From assembly GCF_000093025.1 (NCBI RefSeq), contig NC_014207.1, positions 744,001 to 808,000 on the forward strand: DNA of 64,000 bases, given 5' to 3'. Positions within the stretch are counted from its first letter, which is position 1, and each line of letters starts with the position of its first letter. Positions 49,988 through 58,563 of the stretch are shown here, piece after piece. The translations under genes were made by a program, and so were the position numbers. Under the pieces are notes generated by a model. That model was given only the letters and a program-made list of their open reading frames with translations, was not told the DNA's origin and did no database searches. The DNA comes from Methylotenera versatilis 301 (GTDB taxonomy: Bacteria; Pseudomonadota; Gammaproteobacteria; Burkholderiales; Methylophilaceae).

Positions 49988-50584
49988 ATGAAAATTAACA
50001 TTCCAACCATGCTTACATGGTTACGCATTTTGTTGATTCCTGTCTTTGTAGGTGCCTTCTATTGGCCAGAAAATCTTCATAAGCTAAGTGCAATGCCTTC
50101 ACATTCGGTCAATATATTCATTACCATCATATTTGCGATTGCATCATTTACCGATTGGCTGGATGGTTACTTGGCGCGGCGCTGGAATCAAACCTCATCG
50201 TTTGGTGCTTTTTTAGATCCAGTTGCAGATAAACTCATGGTGGCAGCTGCATTAATTGTGCTGGTAGAGTTTGGCCGCGTAGGCGCAATTGTTTCTTTAA
50301 TTATTATCGGCCGAGAAATCGCCATTAGTGCGCTTCGTGAATGGATGGCGGGCGAAGGGCAACGCAGTAGCGTGGGCGTTGCGATGATAGGCAAAATAAA
50401 AACGGCCGCACAAATGCTAGCGATTTTGTTCTTGTTATACTGGGATGAAATTGATTTAGGTAGCTTGGGTGTTTTTCCAACTCAGCTGTTTGGACATGCT
50501 TTAATCGTGTTGGCAGCATTTTTAACATTGCTATCAATGGCTTATTATTTAAAGGCAGCATGGCCAAAATTAAAAGGAAAATAA
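49988..50584 (+). CDS. pgsA: Phosphatidylglycerophosphate synthase
   Basis: A 198-residue integral membrane CDP-alcohol phosphotransferase. The signature D-x2-DG-x2-AR-x8-G-x3-D-x3-D lies at about residues 57-80 (DWLDGYLARRW ... GAFLDPVADK). It condenses CDP-diacylglycerol with glycerol-3-phosphate in phosphatidylglycerol synthesis. Four or five helices are visible. The uvrC-pgsA-glyW-cysT order matches E. coli. Confidence 0.96.
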   Translation: MKINIPTMLTWLRILLIPVFVGAFYWPENLHKLSAMPSHSVNIFITIIFAIASFTDWLDGYLARRWNQTSSFGAFLDPVADKLMVAAALIVLVEFGRVGAIVSLIIIGREIAISALREWMAGEGQRSSVGVAMIGKIKTAAQMLAILFLLYWDEIDLGSLGVFPTQLFGHALIVLAAFLTLLSMAYYLKAAWPKLKGK

Positions 50585-50621
50585 AACTGAAATAAATATG
50601 CAATTTGAATGTCGATTGGTA

Positions 50622-50649
50622 TTGACGACATTCTGAAAGTCGCTATAAT
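50622..50649 (+). promoter_or_regulatory. Sigma70-type promoter for tRNA-Gly
   Basis: TTGACG (50622-50627) and TATAAT (50644-50649) separated by 16 nt, followed by a GC-rich start region (GCGCCTG), sit 19 nt upstream of the mature tRNA. This is the clearest consensus promoter seen in the window. Confidence 0.88.
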
Positions 50650-50667
50650 GGCGCCTGTCTTAACGAC

Positions 50668-50743
<76 letters not shown>

Positions 50744-50763
50744 CGAATTTGGTAGTAGTATAT

Positions 50764-50797
50764 AAAACGGCGAATGCTAATAAGCTTTCGCCGTTTT
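50764..50797 (+). terminator. Hairpin after tRNA-Gly
   Basis: A perfect 10-bp stem, AAAACGGCGA (50764-50773) with TCGCCGTTTT (50788-50797), lies 20 nt after tRNA-Gly and ends in four T. It probably terminates the tRNA-Gly transcript or partly separates it from tRNA-Cys; A-rich on one side and T-rich on the other, it could work in both directions. Confidence 0.75.
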
Positions 50798-50848
50798 AGT
50801 TTCAGCTTTTAATGTAGAATTATCATTTAAAATAGTTCTCACACAAAA

Positions 50849-50922
50849 GGCGCGATAGCAAAGCGGTTATGCCGCGGCCTGCAAAGCCGTTTAGACCAGT
50901 TCGACTCTGGTTCGCGCCTCCA
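50849..50922 (+). tRNA. cysT: tRNA-Cys (GCA)
   Basis: A 74-nt cloverleaf with acceptor stem GGCGCGA/TCGCGCC, D-arm with AGCAAAGCGGTTATGC, anticodon loop CTGCAAA (GCA at 50881-50883), T-arm with GTTCGAC, and an encoded CCA. It is the only tRNA after tRNA-Gly; the leuZ found next in E. coli is absent from the following sequence. Confidence 0.96.
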
Positions 50923-51281
50923 AAAATCTCACAAAATTCATGATTAGCTATAGATTGAATTTACTCTTGTAATAAAACTCCCAAATTAGCCCATAAAGAC
51001 CTCTTAAGCTAGAGATTTAATCTTTGGCTATTGCGCTATATTTTGCTCGTGATTCTAATTTTTAATCTAATAAATATTAGCTTTAGTCGCTTGCAAATAT
51101 GTAAAGCTATGTAAATTTCCACCAATAAAACCGCCATTGCAGTTCATTTTTATACAGCTTGCGCCTGTTTGGCATTAAACTTGCTGTTCGCTTTATGTGA
51201 TGTGACTTTTTTTGAAAAAGTATGATTTATAGAACAAGTAGTACAATCGGTTTTTGGGCGTGACGATTAACAGGGAAAAAC
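50923..51281. other. AT-rich non-coding leader upstream of lapB
   Basis: A 359-nt AT-rich stretch between tRNA-Cys and the type I secretion operon, with no convincing ORF or RNA gene. It must contain the promoter of lapBC-luxR; several weak TATAAT-like boxes exist but no clear consensus pair. A ribosome site (AGGGA) lies about eight bases before the lapB ATG. Confidence 0.6.
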
Positions 51282-53450
51282 ATGAGTGCTGAGAACTTAA
51301 CTCAAATTGAAAATGTTAAAGGTGAAAATATAGGTGTTGTTGATACCTTGTTAGATAGCCTTGTACTTATTTGCCGTATTCAAAATGTTGCCACTTCCAA
51401 AGATGCCTTGATTTCAGGGTTGCCGTTACGTGACGGTAAAATGACGCCTACGCTAGTTAAGCGTTCAGCTGAGCGTGTTAACCTAGCTGTCACTATGTTA
51501 AAAAAACCGATTGATAAAATTCGTTCAGAGTTTTTGCCTGCGATTTTATTGTTGAAAGATGAAGAAGCTTGCGTTTTGACCAAGCTAGATTTCAGTGAAA
51601 ATAAAGCGAATGTGATTTTTCCTGAACTCGGTGATGCGGAAATATCGATTGCAATTAATGAGTTAGAAGAGCGTTGTTCAGGCTATTACATTGTAGCAAA
51701 AGCTAAATATGCGTTTGATCAGCGTGCGCCTATTGTTGGAAAAGTTAGATTACGTCATTGGTTTTGGGGTACGTTGGCAGAGAATAGTCGTATTTACCGT
51801 GACATTATGGTGGCTGCTTTTGTGGTGAATATGTTCGCTTTGGCGATGCCATTATTCACGATGAATGTATATGACCGTGTTGTGCCGAATCGCGCTGTTG
51901 AGACTTTATGGGTGATGGCGATTGGTATTTCGCTGATGATTATTGGTGATTTAATTCTCAGAACCTTGCGTGGTTACTTCCTTGATTGGGCGAGTACACG
52001 AGTCGATGTGAAGCTTACTGCACGCATCATGGAGCAAGTGCTAGGCATACGTCTTGAGCAAAGACCTAACTCTGTAGGCTCTTTCGCTTCTAATTTACGC
52101 TCGTTTGAAACTGTTCGTGATTTCATCACATCTGCCACAATTACAACGCTTATTGATATTCCATTTGGCCTGATTTTTATTGTGGTGATGGCTTGGATTT
52201 CTCCATATATGATTATTCCTGTGATTTTGGGAGCGGTTTTGATTTTAGTGTACTCATTTAGCGTGCAAACTAAAATGCATGAGCTTTCTGAAACCATGTA
52301 TCGCGCAAGTGCTATTAGAAACGCTACATTGATTGAAAGTCTGGTGGGCCTTGAAACGGTGAAAGCTTTAGGCATTGAAGGGCAAATGCAGCGTAAATGG
52401 GAACATAGCGCGCACTTTCTCACTGAAGTATCGAGCAAGTTAAGATTGCTATCTTCATCTATCAACAACGGCGCAAGCACGATTCAGCAGTTGATTAACA
52501 TTTCACTTGTGGTGCTAGGTGTTTATTTAGTAGTGAATGGCGATTTAACGATGGGGGGCTTGATTGCCTGCACGATGCTGGCTTCGCGCGCGTTAGTACC
52601 CATCGCACAAACAGCGGGTTTGTTAACGCAATATCATAATGCGGCAACTGCACTGACATCATTAGATGAGATTATGAAGCGCCCACTAGAGCGTCCATTG
52701 GATGCTAAGTTTTTATCGCGCCCAGCCTTTACTGGCAATATTGAATTCAGGGAAGTGAGTTTTAGCTATCCAGGTAGCGAGCAAGATGCGCTGACAAAAG
52801 TGTCATTCAAAATTAAAGCGGGCGAGCATGTGGCTTTGCTAGGTCGCATGGGCTCTGGTAAATCAACCATACATAAATTGATGCTGGGTTTATATCAGCC
52901 GACAGCAGGTGCAATTTTGGTGGATGGCATTGATGCGCGCCAAATTGATCCGGCTGAATTGAGACGATGTGTAGGCTATGTGCAACAGGATACGCATTTG
53001 TTTTATGGCACGATGCGCGATAACTTAACCATTTCAGCACAACACGTCGACGATGCTGCAGTACTTGCAGCGGCGCATGTGGGTGGTATTGATGAGTTCA
53101 TTAATGCACATCCTAAAGGTTTTGATATGCAGATTGGTGAGCGTGGCGAAACCTTATCTGGCGGTCAGCGCCAAGGTGTTGGTATCGCTAGGGCGTTGAT
53201 TGGTAATCCTGCAATATTGTTGTTAGATGAGCCAACCAGTGCGATGGATCACTCGGGTGAAGATGCGATTAAGCGCCGCCTTGTAGAGGCTACCAAGAAT
53301 AAAACGTTGGTATTAATTTCTCACCGTTCCGCTTTATATGATTTGGTTGATCGTATTATTGTGATTGATTCTGGCCGAATTGTGGCAGATGGACCTAAAG
53401 AACAAGTGACGGAAGCGTTACGCAGTGGCAAAGTAGGTAAAGCACTATGA
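51282..53450 (+). CDS. lapB: LapB-type type I secretion ABC transporter
   Basis: A 722-residue inner-membrane exporter. The N-terminal C39-like domain (about 15-140) lacks a catalytic Cys-His pair and should only bind substrate, as in LapB/LssB proteins. A six-helix ABC membrane domain follows (about 160-450). The ATPase domain has Walker A GRMGSGKS near 520, the LSGGQRQGVG signature, Walker B ILLLDEPTSAMD and the H-loop LISHR. It overlaps lapC by 4 nt. The substrate is presumably the LapA-like adhesin encoded at 58564. Confidence 0.94.
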   Translation: MSAENLTQIENVKGENIGVVDTLLDSLVLICRIQNVATSKDALISGLPLRDGKMTPTLVKRSAERVNLAVTMLKKPIDKIRSEFLPAILLLKDEEACVLTKLDFSENKANVIFPELGDAEISIAINELEERCSGYYIVAKAKYAFDQRAPIVGKVRLRHWFWGTLAENSRIYRDIMVAAFVVNMFALAMPLFTMNVYDRVVPNRAVETLWVMAIGISLMIIGDLILRTLRGYFLDWASTRVDVKLTARIMEQVLGIRLEQRPNSVGSFASNLRSFETVRDFITSATITTLIDIPFGLIFIVVMAWISPYMIIPVILGAVLILVYSFSVQTKMHELSETMYRASAIRNATLIESLVGLETVKALGIEGQMQRKWEHSAHFLTEVSSKLRLLSSSINNGASTIQQLINISLVVLGVYLVVNGDLTMGGLIACTMLASRALVPIAQTAGLLTQYHNAATALTSLDEIMKRPLERPLDAKFLSRPAFTGNIEFREVSFSYPGSEQDALTKVSFKIKAGEHVALLGRMGSGKSTIHKLMLGLYQPTAGAILVDGIDARQIDPAELRRCVGYVQQDTHLFYGTMRDNLTISAQHVDDAAVLAAAHVGGIDEFINAHPKGFDMQIGERGETLSGGQRQGVGIARALIGNPAILLLDEPTSAMDHSGEDAIKRRLVEATKNKTLVLISHRSALYDLVDRIIVIDSGRIVADGPKEQVTEALRSGKVGKAL

Positions 53451-54859
53451 GTGAAAATCTATTTAAAAGAATCGGTCAGCTAAACGAAGCTTTCAAAAAG
53501 CAAACGTGGCTTACTAAGCCTATTTATCATCTATTAGATAAAATGGCACCCACTGAAACTAGAGAAGATTTGCATTGGGATGACGAAGCCGATTTGGCGA
53601 TTTTAGAACAGACACCACTAAGAGCAAAGGTGCTGTTGTATAGCATTGCGGCAGCCTTAGCAGTGTTAATCATTTGGGCATTTTTTGCAAAAGTGGATGA
53701 AGTGACGCGCGGCGAAGGTCGGGTGATTCCTTCTAAGCAAGTGCAAGTAATTCAGTCTTTGGATGGAGGCATTGTTTCTGAAATATTGGTGGCTGAAGGA
53801 CAAGCTGTTAAGGTTGGTACGCCACTGATTCGCATTGATGAAACGCGGGCTGTTTCATCATTAAGAGAAAATCAAACCCAGTATTTAGCGTTATTGGCAA
53901 AGCAGTCTAGGCTGACTGCCTTAGCTGAAGGTACAGCATTTAATCCGCCAAAACAGGTACAAATGAATGCGCCGCAAACTTACGACCAAGAATATGCTTT
54001 GTATATTTCTAGTAAAGAAGAGTTGCAGTCCACCATTAGTATCGCTCGCGATCAAATGGATCAGAGAGAGAAAGAGTTAATCGAAGTGCAGTATCGTAAA
54101 GAAGTCGCAGAAAAGAATTATGAGTCTGCGACTAAAGAATTGGCTGCAAATAGACCTTTATTGGCAAGCGGTGCTGTTTCTGAAATCGACATACTTAAAC
54201 TAGAAAGAGAGTCCACCAAAGCTAAAGGTGATATTGACCAAGCACGTGCGCAAATTAGCCGTATTGAATCCTCAATCGGTGAGGCAAGACGTAAAGTGAC
54301 GGAAGTTGATCAAACCTTTAAAAGCAAAGTGCGTACTGAACTTAATGACATCACAGCGCGCCTGAATAGCATCACTGAAACGAGCGTAGGGCTGACCGAT
54401 AAAGTCAATCAAGCAACCTTAAAATCACCTGTTAATGGTAAAGTCAGTCGCTTATTCTTCAATACTGTTGGAGGCGTGATACAGCCAGGTAAAGAGGTGC
54501 TAGAAGTAGTGCCTACCGACGAAGCACTAATATTAGAAACTAAAATTCAAATCAAAGATATTGCGTTTATTCGATTAGAACAACCTGCAGTGGTTAAGCT
54601 AACTGCTTATGACTACAGCATATACGGTGCGCTCGATGCAAAGGTGGAAAGCATTTCAGCTAACTCGATTGTCGATGAAAAAGGTAATGCTTATTACGTT
54701 GTGAGAGTACGCACCTTAAAGTCTAGCTTAGGTAAAGGCTTGCCGATTATTCCTGGTATGGTGGCTCAGGTAGACATTATGACGGGTAAGAAGACGGTAC
54801 TTTCATACTTGCTTAAGCCGGTATTAAAGGCAAAATCATACGCATTTAGTGAGAGATAA
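53447..54859 (+). CDS. lapC: LapC-type HlyD membrane fusion protein
   Basis: A 470-residue periplasmic adaptor: a cytoplasmic N-tail, one transmembrane helix at about 62-82, a biotinyl-lipoyl half (LDGGIVSEILVAEGQAV), a long coiled-coil hairpin (about 180-325), the second lipoyl half (ATLKSPVNGKVSRL) and a beta-barrel domain. It links LapB to an outer-membrane TolC-type protein, which is not encoded in the window. Its start overlaps the lapB stop and its stop abuts the next start. Confidence 0.93.
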   Translation: MSENLFKRIGQLNEAFKKQTWLTKPIYHLLDKMAPTETREDLHWDDEADLAILEQTPLRAKVLLYSIAAALAVLIIWAFFAKVDEVTRGEGRVIPSKQVQVIQSLDGGIVSEILVAEGQAVKVGTPLIRIDETRAVSSLRENQTQYLALLAKQSRLTALAEGTAFNPPKQVQMNAPQTYDQEYALYISSKEELQSTISIARDQMDQREKELIEVQYRKEVAEKNYESATKELAANRPLLASGAVSEIDILKLERESTKAKGDIDQARAQISRIESSIGEARRKVTEVDQTFKSKVRTELNDITARLNSITETSVGLTDKVNQATLKSPVNGKVSRLFFNTVGGVIQPGKEVLEVVPTDEALILETKIQIKDIAFIRLEQPAVVKLTAYDYSIYGALDAKVESISANSIVDEKGNAYYVVRVRTLKSSLGKGLPIIPGMVAQVDIMTGKKTVLSYLLKPVLKAKSYAFSER

Positions 54860-55501
54860 ATGCAGGATATTTTCATTACAAAATTGCCTGCCGGTATAGA
54901 CAGTTGGACTAAAGCATTTCCTAAATCTACATTAGCTGCCATCGTGCCAGAAGTTCTTGAGCGCGTAGCCACAAAGAGCAAAGCCGCCGAATCTTGTATC
55001 TTTTGGTTGCACATGAATGAAGATCGCCAGCAATGGATGGAAAATACTATTGCGGCTATTATGAAAAACCATCAAGGTGCAAAGATTGTAGTACTTGCCA
55101 ATGTGCCAAACCATGCTGAGTCTATCCATGCTTTAAAACTAGGTGCAATGGGCTATTGTCATGCGCATATAGCGCCTGCGGTACTTAAAGAGATTAAAGC
55201 AGTCATCAGCCATGGCGGCTTGTGGGTGGGACAAGATATTCTTCAGGCCTTAATCGAGACCTCTACAAAGTTAGTGACTAATCGCCCTGAACAAGTTGAT
55301 ACTTTATTAGGTAAGCTGACAAAACGTGAAAAAGAAGTGGCTTTAGAGGCAGCAAAAGGATCTAGCAATAAAGAGATTGCTAGAATTTTGAGCATCACTG
55401 AACGAACGGTAAAGGCACATCTAGCTTCTACTTTTGAACGATTAAGAGCTAAAGACAGACTGCAATTAGCGTTGATGCTTAACGGTAATTACAAACACTA
55501 A
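54860..55501 (+). CDS. LuxR-type regulator with degenerate receiver, third gene of lapBC operon
   Basis: A 213-residue regulator. The C-terminal LuxR/GerE HTH (about 145-205) is clear: LTKREKEVALEAAKG, SNKEIARIL, TERTVKAHLASTFERL. The N-terminal 120 residues resemble a receiver in length and in the later ALKLGAMGYCHAHIA segment, but I do not see the conserved acidic pocket or phosphoacceptor Asp, so it may be phosphorylation-independent. It follows lapC with no gap and could regulate adhesin or secretion genes. Target unknown. Confidence 0.85.
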   Translation: MQDIFITKLPAGIDSWTKAFPKSTLAAIVPEVLERVATKSKAAESCIFWLHMNEDRQQWMENTIAAIMKNHQGAKIVVLANVPNHAESIHALKLGAMGYCHAHIAPAVLKEIKAVISHGGLWVGQDILQALIETSTKLVTNRPEQVDTLLGKLTKREKEVALEAAKGSSNKEIARILSITERTVKAHLASTFERLRAKDRLQLALMLNGNYKH

Positions 55502-55512
55502 GCTTGAGTGAG

Positions 55513-55540
55513 TTAATTCGCACGGCCCTGTGCGAATTAA
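55513..55540. terminator. Bidirectional hairpin between luxR and lapD
   Basis: Perfect 11-bp stem TTAATTCGCAC (55513-55523) with GTGCGAATTAA (55530-55540) and a 6-nt loop, located 12 nt after the luxR stop and 30 nt from the convergent lapD stop. The A/T-rich outer stem could serve termination in both directions. Confidence 0.72.
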
Positions 55541-55569
55541 GGTGGGTCAATGTTGCTTGGCTTAATGCT

Positions 55570-57519
55570 TTAAGCGATATGAATCCCTGGCCCTGTCATG
55601 CCATCGATCCCAATTTGTTTTAATGTCGTCTGTTCATCAATGGTTTGCACGCCCTCGGCAATTGCGATTACGCCAATAGAGTGAGCAATCATGCATAAGC
55701 CTCTTAACAGTGTTTTGTTGCCTTCATTGCTATCAATATCCTTAATGATTGATACATCAATTTTAATGTAATCTAAGCCCACGTCATGTAGTTCACCAAG
55801 GCGAGCAATATGTGTGCCTACGTGTTCTATGCCAACTTTACAGCCTAATGGTTTTACCTGATTGCAAAAATGGCGGAACTCAGCCGAGAATTCGAAAGCG
55901 CTTTTTTCAGGAACCTCAAAATATAGGCGGCTGGCTACGCTTATATTTAATTTAATCAACTTGCAGGTTTTTTCAATAAACTCAGGGTTGCAAATGGCGC
56001 TGGCTGAAAGATTCAGGCCGATAGATTCTGTGCCCGTAGCGAGCTTTCCTAGTGCGGTTTCTAAGACTAACTCATCTACTCGGCTCATTAAATTAAGCTG
56101 CGTTGCCCATGTAATAAATTCGCCCGCAGAATACCATTTGCCGTTAGGCTCTAGCTGAAGTCTGACTGGGCTTTCATTATGAATTAACTGACCATTTTGA
56201 TTGATGACAGGGTAAGGCTCAAGCCTGATTCTTCTGTTATCTAGGGCAGATGTGAGCAATTTTTTCCAATTTTCTTGGTCATTTTTCCGATATTGTACGA
56301 GATCGTTATGATTTATTACATGCAGCGTATTTCTGTGTTGAATATTTACTTTATCAACCACGCTATCAATAAACGAGATGAATTTTTCTGCTGCTTCTAA
56401 AATAGAAACAAGATTCTCTGCTGTGTCTGATTTTGTGACATTAATCGCTACGGTCAAGAAGTTAGCACTCAAAGTCTCCTGCTTTGTTTGGCTTACATTG
56501 ATTAGCAGTTCTTTAATTTGCAAGCCCAGCGTATCCGTATCCAATGGACGAGTGCAGAATATGCCGAAATCTGTGCCTGTTAACCGCGCTGCATAAAGGT
56601 GTGAATGGTTTTTACACTCATTATCCAAAGCCTCACCTATTCTTTTTAACAGTGTATTGGTTTCCTGATGGCCGAGTGTTTGATCAATCAGTGCTAAATT
56701 AGCGAGTCTTGTAACAATCAAAATACCTGAGCTAAAAGTTTCTTCATGGCTAATACTGGCGTTCACTCTACGGATAAAATAGTCGAAATTCATCAACCCC
56801 GTAATTGGCTCAAAGTTAGCTTGGTAACGTAACTCCTCTAGTCGAGATGACTCTTCTGTCACGGTGTTTTTAATGCGATTAGAAAGGCTATTCATCGCAT
56901 TGACGACTGCTTTAAATTCAGTAGTTTTTGGTTCGGTGATGCTGATGAAGCGATTCTCACCAATTGCCTTGGCTTGATTCACAACATCATCCAACGGACT
57001 TAAGATTTTCTCTAAAATTTTGCCGCCACCGTAGCAGGCTAGTAAGCCTATAAGCGACGCCCAAAGCGCGATTTCTATGGTGGTATCCCAAAGTTTATCG
57101 TAGGCAAAATTAGAGTCGCTTTCCAAAGTGATTGAGCCGAATTGCTTCCAGCCATCTTGCACCTCAGCAACGCCTGCTTGCGCTTTAATTGGGATCAGCT
57201 TGGTAAACCAAGAGGGTGCTTTGGTTTTACTATTGGCGTTAACACGTTCGCTGATCATCTTCCCGTTAGGGTCAAATAAGCCGATATAACGATAGTGACC
57301 AGAATCAAATTGCGCGGAAATGAGCAAGTCTATCGTCGTTGCATCTTTTTGCATTTGGGATATGGATAATGCCAGCGATGTCGCGTTATCAAGGTTCTTG
57401 AGCTGCAATTGCTCTTCTAAATAATTTTTACTCGATAGTGTGCTTAATACAAAGCTGCCACCACTGGCGAGTATGAGTATAAATATGATTGCTAACCAAA
57501 GTTGTTTTATCAGTGACAT
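55570..57519 (-). CDS. lapD: LapD-type c-di-GMP receptor
   Basis: A 649-residue inner-membrane protein: helix at about 6-28, a periplasmic LapD/MoxY-type domain to about 145, a second helix (147-166), HAMP (about 168-220), a degenerate GGDEF domain (GTDFG in place of GGDEF) and a degenerate EAL domain (ESPVRL in place of EALVR; IEHVGTH in place of the DDFGTG loop). It should bind c-di-GMP without making or breaking it, and sequester LapG when c-di-GMP is high. Start ATG 57519 has AAGGA upstream; the frame continues 40 codons further upstream with non-conserved sequence overlapping lapG and is rejected. Confidence 0.93.
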   Translation of the reverse strand: MSLIKQLWLAIIFILILASGGSFVLSTLSSKNYLEEQLQLKNLDNATSLALSISQMQKDATTIDLLISAQFDSGHYRYIGLFDPNGKMISERVNANSKTKAPSWFTKLIPIKAQAGVAEVQDGWKQFGSITLESDSNFAYDKLWDTTIEIALWASLIGLLACYGGGKILEKILSPLDDVVNQAKAIGENRFISITEPKTTEFKAVVNAMNSLSNRIKNTVTEESSRLEELRYQANFEPITGLMNFDYFIRRVNASISHEETFSSGILIVTRLANLALIDQTLGHQETNTLLKRIGEALDNECKNHSHLYAARLTGTDFGIFCTRPLDTDTLGLQIKELLINVSQTKQETLSANFLTVAINVTKSDTAENLVSILEAAEKFISFIDSVVDKVNIQHRNTLHVINHNDLVQYRKNDQENWKKLLTSALDNRRIRLEPYPVINQNGQLIHNESPVRLQLEPNGKWYSAGEFITWATQLNLMSRVDELVLETALGKLATGTESIGLNLSASAICNPEFIEKTCKLIKLNISVASRLYFEVPEKSAFEFSAEFRHFCNQVKPLGCKVGIEHVGTHIARLGELHDVGLDYIKIDVSIIKDIDSNEGNKTLLRGLCMIAHSIGVIAIAEGVQTIDEQTTLKQIGIDGMTGPGIHIA

Positions 57520-57539
57520 TTTAATATCCTTGCTTTTGA

Positions 57540-58181
57540 TTATTCTATTCCATCCGCTTGCATGCGTGTTAGCACATCCAGCCATTTGGAGAGGTGAGAA
57601 GTTGCTTCGCCCTTGGGTTTGCTGCTTGAACCGACCCAAATACCCTTGTCATTAAAGCTAAAAATTGGCGTTAAATCGGGTCTGCTGGACGCTGGTAAAA
57701 TTTCTGGTTTTAAACTATCTAAAATGAGCGGAGTAGATTGCGGCGTGGGGTAGTAGCTCAGTACCATGTGTGCCCGCACTGTTCTGATGCCATCAAAGTT
57801 TAACTCAGCACGCACGTAAGTGAGTCTGAGTTTGTCATTAGGCACATTTAATACTTTTAAAAACACATATTTGGCAATGCTGTAATCTTCGCAATCGCCA
57901 GCTTGACGACCGATTGCCTCTAAAGGCGTTGCCCAATAGTCTGACTTTCCCCACAAGTCTATATCTTCTGCATAATTGATTTTCCGGTTAAAGAAATCGT
58001 TTATCTGCTTGAGTTTTTCCGCCTCGGTCGCGGTTTTTAATTGTGTGATTAATTGTTGAAGCTCTACTACATCTTGATACGCCTCGTCGCCATATCTTTG
58101 TTTAGCTAGGCTACTTAGTTTGTTGAAGTCGCAACTGGCTGCGTAAATGCCAGTAACGCAGAAAAATACCAATGCAATCAA
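57540..58181 (-). CDS. lapG: LapG-type periplasmic cysteine protease
   Basis: A 213-residue bacterial transglutaminase-like cysteine protease. The catalytic triad is visible: C97 in GDCEDY, H138 in VRAHMVL and D155 in LILDSL, with the WATPLE motif before it. In Pseudomonas LapG cleaves the adhesin LapA at a TAAG-type site when LapD releases it. The reading frame has no ATG or GTG before the hydrophobic signal segment; the first usable start is a TTG at 58181, and the frame stays open 33 codons further upstream with basic residues that would suit a signal peptide. It lies 20 nt upstream of lapD and is divergent from the adhesin gene. Confidence 0.9.
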   Translation of the reverse strand: MIALVFFCVTGIYAASCDFNKLSSLAKQRYGDEAYQDVVELQQLITQLKTATEAEKLKQINDFFNRKINYAEDIDLWGKSDYWATPLEAIGRQAGDCEDYSIAKYVFLKVLNVPNDKLRLTYVRAELNFDGIRTVRAHMVLSYYPTPQSTPLILDSLKPEILPASSRPDLTPIFSFNDKGIWVGSSSKPKGEATSHLSKWLDVLTRMQADGIE

Positions 58182-58563
58182 TGCAATTAAGTTGATAGGC
58201 CGGGTAAATGCAACTGAATTTTTGATAAAACCCGAGATAACTAGCGCTCCATGGCTATCTATATGCGGTGGTTAGTATATAAATATTTGATCATTGGTAT
58301 CAAGATACACTTAATTATGGCGTTATTGGTAATGGCGACATCTTTTAATGAAGATGGTATTTGTGTGGCTTTTCTATATTGAAGGCTTTAGCAAGTGTAT
58401 TTTCCCTGCATTGTTATTGGCCATTAGTACAATATATTTATAGTGAAAAAGCATGTTTAATGCGATTGTAGAAAAAGTATGTAAGAAAAATAAAGCAAGT
58501 TAATTTTAAGCATTAGACTTTGAAGTATTCACAATCAATTAAGAGTTAATTTAGGACGTAATC
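58182..58563. other. Divergent intergenic region between lapG and the adhesin gene
   Basis: A 382-nt AT-rich gap carrying promoters for both lapGD and the adhesin gene. I see no gene. A ribosome-binding sequence (TTAGGAC) lies about seven nt before the adhesin ATG. If lapG uses a start upstream of TTG 58181, part of this region is coding. Confidence 0.6.

Noticed and set aside
50923-51281. tRNA-Leu after tRNA-Cys, as in E. coli
   Set aside because: No sequence in this gap folds into a tRNA or carries an acceptor/T-arm signature.
57520-57639. N-terminal extension of lapD by 40 residues
   Set aside because: The extension overlaps the lapG coding end, has no membrane-protein character, and the internal ATG at 57519 has a good ribosome site directly before the first transmembrane helix.
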